A stretch of DNA of 33,387 bases from Sphingobacteriales bacterium (GTDB lineage: Bacteria > Bacteroidota > Bacteroidia > Chitinophagales > JADJOU01): contig JAJTHM010000013.1 in NCBI GenBank assembly GCA_021297855.1, forward strand, positions 1-33,387. Reading direction: 5' to 3'. The notes under the pieces were generated by a model. It was not told the origin of the DNA, did not search any database, and saw only the letters and a program-made list of their open reading frames with translations. Positions within the stretch are counted from its first letter, which is position 1; every line of letters starts with the position of its first letter. Of the stretch, positions 17,901 to 26,611 are shown one piece after another. Both the position numbers and the translations under genes were made by a program.

Positions 17901-19307
17901 ATTGAAAGCCCTAGTTTAACTAATTGTAATAATTCTCACGATATCATTTTCAAAGCTGTTGATACAGCTCTAAGTAATTTAGATTTTCCAATTCAGAGGT
18001 TGTTTAATTATCAAGCTTACATTTCACTTCAAGGTCGCAGAATTGACAATACATCCGATTTTAAATTTACCTTATTGGCTCAATCAACAATGAATAATGA
18101 TCCTAAGACTCAAATTGATTCATTATTCACTTATGAACTTGATTTGCCAAACAATTGTATCTTCAAAAATGTCAATACTGATGATGGTGTAGTATATGAA
18201 AGCCTTGGTTCAAATAGATATAGATTCGTATGTCCAAGAAAGATTGGCTCTAGGTTTATTTCCCCAATTGTAACGGTAGAGTTTAGAAATTTAAAACAAG
18301 GTGATATTTTATGTTTTGGTTATCGATTGAAACAAGTAGGGGACGAAAAAGATATTTTTGATAATTATTATAGAATCTGTAGGGAAGCCTTCACTGCCTA
18401 CGATCCTAACAATAAAATACCTGTCATTCGCAGTAGTATCAATACGGAAGATTTCATTGATAAGACCAATCCTATTACTTATACCATCAATTTCCAAAAT
18501 GAAGGTAAGGCACCGGCAAGAGACGTTTATATTTTGGATCAGTTATCTTCCAGACTAGTTTGGGAGAGCATGGAAATCAAGCATGCGAGTCATCCTATGA
18601 GTGTCAGTCTATCCAATAGTGGGCAATTGCGCTTTGATTTCAAAGACATCATTCTTCCTGAAAAAGCGGTAGATGAGGAGGGAAGTAAAGGGCATGTTAT
18701 TTTCACTATTCAGCCAAAATCGGATTTGCAAATAGGGGAGGAGATTAAAAATACGGCTGAGATCTATTTTGATGCGAATGATGCAGTCATTACCAATACA
18801 GCTATTAGTCGATTAGTTAAACCTACCGGACAATATAACTTTTTCAATATTGCTACAATCGCTTATCCTGAAAATGCGGGAGTCACTTATGGACAGGGAA
18901 GATATCTGTTTGATGACAATGTACTAGTAGAAGCGAAGCCTCTTCCTGGATACCAATTCAAATACTGGGTCGATAATGGTGTGGCGAGTGTATTTCAGCC
19001 CAATTATTCGTTTATTTCTAACAAAGACAGAATTCTAACCGCACATTTCACGAAATCGACTTCAGAGATAAAAGAGGCTAACTGGTCATTTAAGATTAGC
19101 CCTAATCCTGCTTCCGATTTCATCCATATTGAAATGAATAAGTCTCATGCGAAATTTACAGTCAGGTTGACTACGCTGGATGGAAAATTAGTTGGAAATT
19201 ATATGAACCCGACTAGAATTCCTTTGGAGAGCCTAGCACGCGGTACCTATATACTAGAGTTGGAATCGGATGAAGTGAAGAGAACAGAAAAACTTATTCT
19301 AAGATAA
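14994..19307 (+). CDS. Large secreted T9SS protein, paralogue 2
   Basis: A 1437-residue secreted protein, clearly a tandem paralogue of the preceding gene. It shares the N-terminal domain (HSAGGYINYRCVDTTAGRYE, WGTCCRLNVI) after a signal peptide ending near residue 25. It carries three or four internal segments of the form GNIYHDVNNNCSNDASLDLP, VFIDMNDDCNLDQGDLPM and YRDVNENCIFDNEQL, which look like repeated calcium-binding SdrD-B-type folds. A DUF11-like domain (IPVIRSSINTEDFIDKTNPI) is at about 1140-1260, an InlB-B-type repeat (ATIAYPENAGVTYGQGRYLF, GYQFKYWVDNG) at about 1280-1350, and a type A sorting domain (FKISPNPASDFIHIEM through LARGTYILEL) at the end. The extra repeats explain most of its greater length. 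A surface role in attachment is likely but unproven. Confidence 0.86.
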   Translation: MKAINQLKVYLLVLFSFICFQYSYASHSAGGYINYRCVDTTAGRYEITVHLFRDCSGIMFGAEQIQVITSTSNTTHALTRISTKEVTPICQVPDVTVRAAANCPSGPIGNIQGIEKTIFRTNITLGRNKGWALIGWGTCCRLNVISNIQNPAGEMYWIQAAINTNHINSSPLYNSEAVNYLWAKKENWIDFSARDSFDSKYIVVGGRHIVRDSFVYEFYTPNTGLAPNINNSILLQNPSVNFIQGLSANQFLNSNPTINLNKSAGIARVAPRFESHSVAAVVVKEYRAIPSSNGMTYSREYIGYTCRDQVFITKSSGTEIYSEGIIADSSNVEFIVNPNLVRTCRSKGNKIVMKFSTTSGTSLKVKDVSVINNQEISNYNFKVTSKQLGNQTIAYVEFKFDRNFATLGYEFKVKVYHCNSSGISVENYIPLSVLFSNATIGFEQDTLLYCSNAGIVPLSLPLAKKVGWKSNNAIVSSANLDSNLVNILPSNSHWIYATNLKHSELCKVNDSIYIKMETCNQVKGNIYHDVNNNCSNDASLDLPAKIPLNLKGKTSSYNQTIYPDNNGNFSFSPPAFNNYTLTVNNVIVNCNSKVNVFDVYLADSPTIVNIAVKDSPNFVGYPATPITLNYCVGETASAEFVLPFVKSMGYVKAKMDYGNGEFEERVLGMEPMQSHLVFNKTYTANGNYPASIKIYTFDNKLMFQTAMNTISISSCLQAKVFIDMNDDCNLDQGDLPMSGTNIELKDLSANQKQIGSTNADGIASFYVKNGVQYNLSNANIIGCNQDKKDLTFNFPNLDTNYQLNLPLDKYKIIPTVDASIDILNNNFEHCINSQRNFTVKVTKSIGNVSMKLLCNDGQEYTKDLPFEEGIYTYSYAHTFTNKFIGTVKVRFFHGSDLIHDVTSNDFVQLLCRNFKAYRDVNENCIFDNEQLMAYLRFKISNLSKSTVMYAFSKNNGDIRLKLTENDHYKIESPSLTNCNNSHDIIFKAVDTALSNLDFPIQRLFNYQAYISLQGRRIDNTSDFKFTLLAQSTMNNDPKTQIDSLFTYELDLPNNCIFKNVNTDDGVVYESLGSNRYRFVCPRKIGSRFISPIVTVEFRNLKQGDILCFGYRLKQVGDEKDIFDNYYRICREAFTAYDPNNKIPVIRSSINTEDFIDKTNPITYTINFQNEGKAPARDVYILDQLSSRLVWESMEIKHASHPMSVSLSNSGQLRFDFKDIILPEKAVDEEGSKGHVIFTIQPKSDLQIGEEIKNTAEIYFDANDAVITNTAISRLVKPTGQYNFFNIATIAYPENAGVTYGQGRYLFDDNVLVEAKPLPGYQFKYWVDNGVASVFQPNYSFISNKDRILTAHFTKSTSEIKEANWSFKISPNPASDFIHIEMNKSHAKFTVRLTTLDGKLVGNYMNPTRIPLESLARGTYILELESDEVKRTEKLILR

Positions 19308-19368
19308 TATTGCTCTATGCTATCACAACTGTTGTCATATGCATTTCTCTAGATTAAATTAATAATTC

Positions 19369-19384
19369 TGTGATTCAAATCACA
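19369..19384. promoter_or_regulatory. CRP/FNR-type operator upstream of ydcH
   Basis: TGTGATTCAAATCACA is a perfect palindrome with the form TGTGA-N6-TCACA, the consensus for CRP-family regulators. Its centre is about 43 bp upstream of the start predicted from the -7 box at 19406, close to the class II activator position (-41.5). The regulator itself is not in the window. Confidence 0.6.
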
Positions 19385-19405
19385 AGCTTTTTATTTAAGA
19401 TAGAT

Positions 19406-19413
19406 TAAATTTG
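19406..19413 (+). promoter_or_regulatory. Promoter -7 box for ydcH
   Basis: TAAATTTG, an exact TAnnTTTG match, 35 bp before the ATG. There is no TTG at -33; the CRP-type palindrome overlaps that region instead, as expected for an activator-dependent promoter. Confidence 0.5.
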
Positions 19414-19448
19414 CTTTATTACTTAACCAATTTAAAAAATAATATTGC

Positions 19449-19682
19449 ATGGAAAAGCATGATTTGCATCACGAGTTCCCTGAGTTTGACAAACAAATTC
19501 ATGATTTAAAAACAAGCAACAATCACTTCAGAAAACTGTTTGACGAATATCATGAAGTTAATAATGAAATTCATAGAATAGAAACGGGTGCCGAAGCGAC
19601 TGCAGATGAAACCTTAAATCAATTGAGATTGAAAAGAGTTCATTTGAAAGATGAATTATATGCTATGCTAAAGCAGGCGTAA
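19449..19682 (+). CDS. YdcH-family (DUF465) small protein
   Basis: A 77-residue, highly charged helical hairpin. The family pattern is clear: HHEFPEFDKQIHDLKTSNNH for the first helix, FRKLFDEYHEVNNEIHRIE for the turn into the second, and LNQLRLKRVHLKDELYAML at the end. The function of DUF465 proteins is not known; they are small cytoplasmic coiled coils. The gene is single, with its own promoter box and a consensus CRP-type site. It is convergent with the orphan dapB tail at 19733-19783, as it presumably was with full dapB before the CRISPR-Cas segment came between them. Confidence 0.88.
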   Translation: MEKHDLHHEFPEFDKQIHDLKTSNNHFRKLFDEYHEVNNEIHRIETGAEATADETLNQLRLKRVHLKDELYAMLKQA

Positions 19683-19702
19683 TCTAACTAAATTTTTTGA
19701 TT

Positions 19703-19740
19703 AGGAGGAGTACAAATGAGTATTTCTCCTATCTATTTTT
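19703..19740. terminator. Possible bidirectional terminator after ydcH
   Basis: AGGAG at 19703-19707 can pair with CTCCT at 19726-19730, with weaker inner pairing, followed by a short T-run. It overlaps the stop codon of the orphan dapB tail and would suit two convergent genes. The stem is imperfect. Confidence 0.35.
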
Positions 19741-19783
19741 GTAGTAAATCATCCATCGTAAAATATCCTTTTTTACCATAGAT
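19733..19783 (-). pseudogene. dapB: Orphan dapB 3' tail (remnant at island boundary)
   Basis: On the minus strand this encodes the last residues of DapB, IYGKKGYFTMDDLLQK followed by TAG. The first 38 bases are identical to the 3' end of the intact dapB 8.8 kb away, after which the two diverge: here the protein ends LLQK, there LLYFN. Both are acceptable DapB endings. Nothing upstream of the repeat at this copy looks like dapB, so it is a broken-off tail, not a second gene. It may be the original end of dapB left behind by an insertion. Confidence 0.75.
19746..19783. repeat. 38-bp direct repeat, left copy (att-like)
   Basis: Exact 38-bp match, in the same orientation, to 28587-28624; one mismatch further out extends it to 40 of 41. 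It begins AAATCATCCATCGTAAAATA and ends ACCATAGAT. With its partner it brackets the whole CRISPR-Cas segment. Confidence 0.85.
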
Positions 19784-19813
19784 ATCTAGTGGAATGAAGG
19801 ACTTCTATTGATT

Positions 19814-19958
19814 GGAGCTATTTCCCGCACATGCTTTGCATAGATGAATGCCTATAAAATCAATTATGGCTTGAATAATCCGCTTTACTCCGCTGCGCTT
19901 TGTGCTCGCTACTATTTATGCTGACATATCTCGCAGAGTATCGTCAGTATCGGGGCTA
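19814..19958. repeat. Likely dispersed intergenic repeat
   Basis: Noncoding sequence running from GGAGCTATTTCCCGC to ATCGGGGCTA. I recall similar blocks, starting GGAGC-ATTTCCCGC and ending CGGGGCTA, scattered between genes in Bacteroidota genomes; that memory is the main support. No frame or RNA family is recognised within it. Confidence 0.3.
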
Positions 19959-20292
19959 GAGCATTCAGTTTCAAAAAATCATTTAATGAATACCATATTT
20001 TCTTCTAACCTTTATTTACACAATAAGTTATCTTTGTTCTAGGTCATCAATGATGAAAGGTAAAAGTATCATCTTCTAAACCCTATAGACTATTATTAGA
20101 TAATAAAAACGACAACCTAATCAAAACAGAAAGAATAGTGATTCAGCGTGATTAATAAAATTAATCCTTATTTATAACGTCTGAGTAAAATCGCAATCAT
20201 ACTTAAAAACAAATCTCATTAACCTAACAAAAATTGGGTTCTATTCATATTGAATCGACTTTCAATGTATTTTTTTCTAGATTTTATAAAAC

Positions 20293-20317
20293 AAAAAAAA
20301 GGCGACGATTGCTCGCC
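20293..20317 (-). terminator. Intrinsic terminator of tracrRNA
   Basis: GGCGA at 20301-20305 pairs with TCGCC at 20313-20317 across a 7-base loop. On the minus strand the stem is followed by eight T residues (the A-run at 20293-20300). Confidence 0.85.
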
Positions 20318-20371
20318 ACCTTAGATGTTTACACAACGGAATAATCCTTATTGTGAAAAGCTTTTAAAATT
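20293..20371 (-). ncRNA. tracrRNA of the type II-C system
   Basis: On the minus strand, 20374-20351 is a 24-nt perfect anti-repeat, complementary to the crRNA repeat. After it come a bulge region, AAGGATTATTCCGTTGTG (whose CCGTTGTG can pair back with CACAATAAGG), then ATCTAAGGTGG and a terminator hairpin. This AAGGnnnnnCCGTTGTG layout is typical of Bacteroidota II-C tracrRNAs. A TAnnTTTG box at 20378-20385 places the start at the anti-repeat, giving an RNA of about 80 nt. It is divergent from cas9, whose ATG is about 130 bp away. Guide binding to Cas9 requires it, and it appears fully intact. Confidence 0.85.
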
Positions 20372-20377
20372 GTAATA

Positions 20378-20385
20378 CAAAACTA
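20378..20385 (-). promoter_or_regulatory. Promoter -7 box for tracrRNA
   Basis: Minus-strand TAGTTTTG fits TAnnTTTG and would start transcription about 7 bases further on, at the first bases of the anti-repeat. No good -33 TTG is seen. The repeats of the array carry the same type of box, so tracrRNA and crRNAs may be transcribed by the same form of RNA polymerase. Confidence 0.5.
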
Positions 20386-20499
20386 ATTTATTTATTTTTA
20401 TTCGCTGTTAATTTTTTCGATTAAAAATTTAACAAAAGAAACGACAAGTAATGACGATGTAAAAGACTATTATTCGCAAAATTTTTAAACTATACAATT

Positions 20500-22155
20500 A
20501 TGGGTAAAACAATTTTAGGGCTAGATATAGGTGTATCTTCGGTGGGCTTATCTATCATTTTAGAAAATGAAGGTCAAAAGGAAATTAAAGATATGGCAGT
20601 GAGAATAGTGCCTGAGGATCCAAATTTTCATGGTAAGTTTTATTCTGGCAATACTGCTAGTAAAAACCTAGAAAGAACAACTGATAGGGGGATTAGAAGA
20701 AGCAATCAGCGCTTTAAAAAGCGAAGAGACCAGCTTAAAGAAGTGCTGAAAGTCCATAATATGCTAAATGATTCATTGATTAACTTAACTGCTATTGAGT
20801 TATATGGATTAAGAGCTAAGGCAGTTCAAGAGCGGTTATCTTTGGAAGAGCTAGGAAGGGTTTTTATACACCTTAATCAGCGGAGAGGTTTTTTAAGCAA
20901 CCGAAAATCTGCAAGCGAAGAAGAAAATACTACCGAATATAAGAAGAGATTAGCGCAGCTGCAAGAAGAACTAGGAAGTGAAACTATAGGTCAGCATCTG
21001 TATAATGAGCTAAAAAATGCTATAAGTCCAATAGAAATTGTATTAAGAGAAAGAACCTATTTGCGTGCCTCTTATATGGAAGAGTTTGATAGAATATGGG
21101 AATGTCAAAAAAAATTCTATCCTGCTGTATTTACAGGTGGAGTGCATGAAGATAATAATAAAAGTACACTATATAATACCATTAGAAATCGTATAATTTT
21201 CTATCAAAGACCGCTAAAAAGTCAAAAAGGTCTGGTATCGAATTGTACATTTGAAAGGTATCACAAGGCTATTAATAAATCATCTCCATATTTTGAATTG
21301 TATAGAATCTGGCAACGAATTAATGATTTAGCATGGAAACTGCCAAGTGGAGAATCTCAATTACCAACACAAGAGCAAAAAAATCGTCTTTTTGAAAAGT
21401 TATTTTATGAAGTAGAAGCAAAGAGCAATTTTAAACTGACCGTTTCAGCTATCAAAAAAACATTAGGCTTTTCATCAAGAGAAAATATATATCTGAATTT
21501 TACAGAATTAGATGGAAGTAAAACATATTCTACAATAAAAAATGCCTTAGAAAAAGCTGAAATTATTGATTTTAATCGCTTTTTGTTTTTCAATCATCAA
21601 GTACATGATGAAAAAGGTGGATTGCTTGAATTGTGGCACATACTATATTCTTTGCCAGCGGATGCAGATATTATTAATACATTAATAAAAAGATTCGGGT
21701 TTACTCAAGAACAGGCAAATATAGTTGCTAAAGAGGTAGGGTTTAACGCAGATTATAGCAGTTTATCTACTAAGGCGATAAAGAAGCTTCTACCTCACTT
21801 AGAGAATGGATTAGCCTACAATGAAGCTTGTGATATGGTTGGATATGACCATAGTGGTTATAAAACAAAAATTGAAGTTCATCAAAAGTTAGCACCTATA
21901 AAACAAAATAGTCTTAGAAATCCAGTAGTAGAGCAGGTGTTAAATCAAGTAGTTAACATGGTCAATCTTGCAATTGAAAAACATGGCAAGATTGATGAGA
22001 TAAGAGTAGAACTAGCTAGAGAGCTGAGAAATAATGCAAAAACTAGAAAGAAAATTACATATCAAAATTCTAAAAATAAAAAATCAAACGATGAAATTCG
22101 AGCAAGACTCCAAAATGAGTATAACTTCAAAATAGTGAATGGTAGAGATATATAG
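20500..22155 (+). CDS. Cas9 N-terminal part (RuvC-I, bridge helix, REC, RuvC-II)
   Basis: If translated as it stands, this 551-residue product would contain RuvC-I, the bridge helix, the REC lobe (roughly 90-480) and RuvC-II up to KIVNGRDI. It would lack HNH, RuvC-III and the PAM-interacting C-terminal domain. It could not cleave DNA and probably could not recognise a PAM. No TAnnTTTG box is evident upstream of the ATG; the transcript may start within the 130 bp shared with the divergent tracrRNA. Confidence 0.7.
   Translation: MGKTILGLDIGVSSVGLSIILENEGQKEIKDMAVRIVPEDPNFHGKFYSGNTASKNLERTTDRGIRRSNQRFKKRRDQLKEVLKVHNMLNDSLINLTAIELYGLRAKAVQERLSLEELGRVFIHLNQRRGFLSNRKSASEEENTTEYKKRLAQLQEELGSETIGQHLYNELKNAISPIEIVLRERTYLRASYMEEFDRIWECQKKFYPAVFTGGVHEDNNKSTLYNTIRNRIIFYQRPLKSQKGLVSNCTFERYHKAINKSSPYFELYRIWQRINDLAWKLPSGESQLPTQEQKNRLFEKLFYEVEAKSNFKLTVSAIKKTLGFSSRENIYLNFTELDGSKTYSTIKNALEKAEIIDFNRFLFFNHQVHDEKGGLLELWHILYSLPADADIINTLIKRFGFTQEQANIVAKEVGFNADYSSLSTKAIKKLLPHLENGLAYNEACDMVGYDHSGYKTKIEVHQKLAPIKQNSLRNPVVEQVLNQVVNMVNLAIEKHGKIDEIRVELARELRNNAKTRKKITYQNSKNKKSNDEIRARLQNEYNFKIVNGRDI
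22153..22155 (+). other. In-frame amber codon in cas9
   Basis: TAG between ATA (Ile551) and AGA. The frame continues open for 645 further codons with clear Cas9 homology. The sense codon at this point was most probably Leu. Confidence 0.9.
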
Positions 22156-22287
22156 AGATATAAACTCTGGGAAGAGACCAATCAAGTATGTCTTTACTGT
22201 AATAAAACAATCACAAAAACGGATTTACTGAATGGACAGGCAGATATTGAGCATATTCTGCCAAAATCGAGGTCGTTTAGTAATAAC

Positions 22288-24093
22288 ATGAATAACTACA
22301 TCTTAGCGCATAGAATGTGTAATAAAGATAAAAATCAAATGACAGCCTTTGATTTTATGCTATCTAAAAATGATTCAATTGCAAAAGACTATATAGAGCG
22401 AGTAAATGCCCTCTATAACGATGGTAAAGGATTAATATCCAAATCTAAGTTTGAAATGCTCATGTGCAGGGGAGAGGAAATCCCATCAGACTTTGTTGAG
22501 CGCATGAAAAAAGATACTCAGTATATAACTAAAGAAGCAGTAAAAATGCTAAAATCTGTCTGCGAAAATACATATACTACCAGTGGACAGATAACGGACT
22601 TTTTGAGAGAAAAATGGGGACTCAAGGAAACATTACAGGAAATAAATATAGACAAGTATAGAGCAATAGGTCTGGTGGATTCCAAGGAAATTAAAGACAA
22701 AGAAGGGCATCTAAAATCCATAGAAGTAATACATGAATGGAGTAAACGAGACGATCACAGACACCATGCTATTGATGCCCTTATCTGCGCCTTGACCGAT
22801 CAAAAAATTATATTCAAGTTGAACAATCTGAATAAACTATATCAATATGAGCGCAATCTGCTTAGTGTAGAGGAGCGCACTGCTATAGAGAACGCATTAA
22901 GCGATGAATTAAACCCTAATAGGAAATTTGATATAAAAAGTTTTGCAGAACTATCAGATACCTTAATTAATGAACCTATGCCAGATCTTAGGAAACAGGC
23001 AAGAGATCATCTAGATAAAATTTTCATCTCTATCAAAAAAAGCTCAAAAGTAATGAGCAAAAATGTAAATACTCCAAAAGGCGGTGAACCACAGACGACT
23101 TGGGTACCGCGAGGAAGACTGCATGAGGCTACTGTTATGGGACGTGTAAAAAGAATAGCGGATAAAAAAGTCAAGTTAAATGATAAATTTAACCAACTTG
23201 AAAATATAGTCAACCCAGATCTAAAGGCCTATTTAAAGCAGTATATATCTAAATTTAACAATGATATGAAGACCGCATTTGATAGTAAATTGCTAAAAAA
23301 GAAACCACTACTATACAAAGGTAAAGAGCTGAAAGAGCTGGCAGTCTATGAATACGCCTGCACTAAGCGAGTGGAAATATCTGATAAAGTAACATCAGCA
23401 CAATTAGATAAGATAGTGGACAAGAAAATTCAGAAAGTCATACAATCTAGACTAGATGATTCTCATGGAAAAATAAAGGAGGCGTTTTCAAATCTAAAGG
23501 ACAATCCAATATGGCTAAATAAAGAAAAAGGCATTCAAATAAAATCATTCACAGTCTATGATGAAAGCAAAGTCGAGCAGGTGAGAACTGGATATGCTAA
23601 AACGGGGAACAATCATCATGCGCTCATATATAGAACCGAAGATGGTAAATTTAAGGATAAAGTTATATCTTTCTGGGAAGCAGTGGAAATAGGTAAGTTT
23701 AATATAGCACAGACTGGGTTTCCTTATCCGATTATAAATAGAGCAGATGACCATCTTTTAGGTCAGTTTCATTTTTCAATGCAAATCAATGACTTATTCG
23801 TGTTTGATTTAAAGCACGCTGAAAATCCTAAAGAAGAAAATGAAATCAATTTTCTAGACCCTAATAATAGATCTCTTATCAGTTCTAAGTTGTTTAGACT
23901 TCAAAAATTGAGCAAAGGGAGTAGTGGTCAATTTATTGTTGATTTTAGACATCATTTGGAAACTACTGTTCTACGAAGCGACCCCAACCTAGTGGGACTT
24001 GCATGGAATAGAATCTCATCAAACGATCATATAAATAGACTGACTAAGATTAGAATCAATCAGCTAGGGGATATTTTAAAAATAGGGGAATAG
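22288..24093 (+). CDS. Cas9 C-terminal part (end of HNH, RuvC-III, PAM-interacting domain)
   Basis: The first ATG after the amber codon is at 22288, giving 601 residues. Starting here omits HNH Asp582 and His585 (in DIEHILP, just upstream) but keeps Asn608, RuvC-III (HHAIDALICALTD) and the whole C-terminal domain. Restart would therefore still lose HNH activity. This part has no further stops or frameshifts, which means the amber codon is recent or that readthrough keeps the downstream part under selection. Confidence 0.65.
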   Translation: MNNYILAHRMCNKDKNQMTAFDFMLSKNDSIAKDYIERVNALYNDGKGLISKSKFEMLMCRGEEIPSDFVERMKKDTQYITKEAVKMLKSVCENTYTTSGQITDFLREKWGLKETLQEINIDKYRAIGLVDSKEIKDKEGHLKSIEVIHEWSKRDDHRHHAIDALICALTDQKIIFKLNNLNKLYQYERNLLSVEERTAIENALSDELNPNRKFDIKSFAELSDTLINEPMPDLRKQARDHLDKIFISIKKSSKVMSKNVNTPKGGEPQTTWVPRGRLHEATVMGRVKRIADKKVKLNDKFNQLENIVNPDLKAYLKQYISKFNNDMKTAFDSKLLKKKPLLYKGKELKELAVYEYACTKRVEISDKVTSAQLDKIVDKKIQKVIQSRLDDSHGKIKEAFSNLKDNPIWLNKEKGIQIKSFTVYDESKVEQVRTGYAKTGNNHHALIYRTEDGKFKDKVISFWEAVEIGKFNIAQTGFPYPIINRADDHLLGQFHFSMQINDLFVFDLKHAENPKEENEINFLDPNNRSLISSKLFRLQKLSKGSSGQFIVDFRHHLETTVLRSDPNLVGLAWNRISSNDHINRLTKIRINQLGDILKIGE

Positions 24094-24099
24094 CTATCT

Positions 24100-25337
<1,238 letters not shown>

Positions 25338-25369
25338 AGCATAAAGTCAATTAAAACCCTTTGAAAACA

Positions 25370-25387
25370 AGCCCTGCGAGCAGAGCT
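25370..25387 (-). terminator. Terminator of crRNA transcription, abutting the last repeat
   Basis: On the minus strand AGCTCTG-CTCG-CAGGGCT forms a 7-bp stem (one G-T pair) with a 4-base loop, followed by TTGTTTTC. It begins at the base next to the cas2-proximal repeat. It would stop array transcription before it runs antisense into cas2, and it supports minus-strand reading of the array. Confidence 0.55.
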
Positions 25388-26479
25388 GTTGTCAAAGATA
25401 CAATTTTAAAAGCTTTTCACAACATAAAGACGGTAGAATGGAAGTAAGCCCACGTTGTCAAAGATACAATTTTAAAAGCTTTTCACAACTCAAGCGTTAC
25501 ATAAATAACACTCGTTGAGGTTGTCAAAGATACAATTTTAAAAGCTTTTCACAACATAACAGCTATCGTATTTCGATTAATGTATGTTGTCAAAGATACA
25601 ATTTTAAAAGCTTTTCACAACAGGCAGTCAGCAGCCTTTTTAGAAAACTGAGTTGTCAAAGATACAATTTTAAAAGCTTTTCACAACAGATTTTTGAGAA
25701 ATTGCTTTTCGGTCAAGTTGTCAAAGATACAATTTTAAAAGCTTTTCACAACGGGTCATCTTCTGTCTTTCTCAGCGCAGTGAGTTGTCAAAGATACAAT
25801 TTTAAAAGCTTTTCACAACTATCAGCTAGAATGGCCTCTTTATTGATAGTTGTCAAAGATACAATTTTAAAAGCTTTTCACAACTTATCGACAATCAACT
25901 CTCTATTGACTATAGTTGTCAAAGATACAATTTTAAAAGCTTTTCACAACAGCAGTTTTCATATACAGTAGGCGGTGTAGGGTTGTCAAAGATACAATTT
26001 TAAAAGCTTTTCACAACTCATCTGAATAATTCATAACCAAGGAAGTTGTTGTCAAAGATACAATTTTAAAAGCTTTTCACAACTATATTTTATAGTTAAT
26101 TGCCTCTATTGCAGTTGTCAAAGATACAATTTTAAAAGCTTTTCACAACAAATAAGCTAGTATGTGCCGATATGAAACCGTTGTCAAAGATACAATTTTA
26201 AAAGCTTTTCACAACGAATCTGAAATGCAAGATATAATTAATGAGGTTGTCAAAGATACAATTTTAAAAGCTTTTCACAACAAAACTATATGTCTCTGGA
26301 ATTAATCCGTTGTTGTCAAAGATACAATTTTAAAAGCTTTTCACAACTTACTTTGATATGTTCATTCAAAAGGAGAAGTTGTCAAAGATACAATTTTAAA
26401 AGCTTTTCACAACTAACATATATCTCTACAAAAATCTGATATAGTTGTCAAAGATACAATTTTAAAAGCTTTTCACAAC

Positions 26480-26509
26480 CCACATCGTATCTCTTGTAAA
26501 CTTCTTTAA
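26480..26509 (-). other. Spacer nearly identical to another spacer
   Basis: This spacer matches the one at 26612-26641 at 26 of 30 positions, and all four differences are transitions. On the crRNA strand it starts TTAAAGAAGTTTACAAGAGA. The differences lie 3, 4, 10 and 16 bases from the repeat-proximal, PAM-side end. Confidence 0.85.
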
Positions 26510-26611
26510 GTTGTCAAAGATACAATTTTAAAAGCTTTTCACAACCATTTTATGTTCTCCTTATATGCTATTGTGGTTGTCAAAGATACAATTTTAAAAG
26601 CTTTTCACAAC

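Larger units (their letters stand above)
20500..24093 (+). pseudogene. cas9: cas9 (type II-C) interrupted by one in-frame TAG
   Basis: The two reading frames here are in the same phase and join into one 1197-codon Cas9 with a single TAG at codon 552. All nuclease residues are encoded: RuvC-I Asp9 in GLDIGVSSVG, the Arg-rich bridge helix near 60-90 (GIRRSNQRFKKRRDQL), RuvC-II Glu504 in RVELAREL, HNH Asp582/His585 in DIEHILP with Asn608, and RuvC-III His756/Asp759 in HHAIDA. Around the stop the sequence reads NGRDI-stop-RYKLWEETN; related Cas9 proteins have Leu at this place (DILRYKLW), so one T-to-A change of TTG would explain it. cas1 follows after 6 bp. TAG ends other genes here, so recoding is unlikely. 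Either the gene is recently dead or there is a sequencing error. Confidence 0.85.

Noticed and set aside
19784-20280. Hidden integrase or further dapB sequence between the orphan tail and tracrRNA
   Set aside because: No open frame of useful length or dapB similarity could be found there by eye; only a possible dispersed repeat.
20351-20460. Plus-strand tracrRNA with plus-strand array transcription
   Set aside because: Downstream of the anti-repeat on the plus strand there is only AT-rich sequence without hairpins or terminator, whereas the minus strand shows the full II-C tracr core, terminator and promoter box.
22141-22170. TAG reassigned to an amino acid in this organism
   Set aside because: Several other genes in the window, such as bshB1 and cas2, end with TAG at the normal family length, so TAG acts as a stop.
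25702-25971. Plus-strand open frame with repeating VVKDTILKAFHN
   Set aside because: It is the CRISPR repeat read in a frame that happens to stay open across a few repeat-spacer units; it is not a gene.
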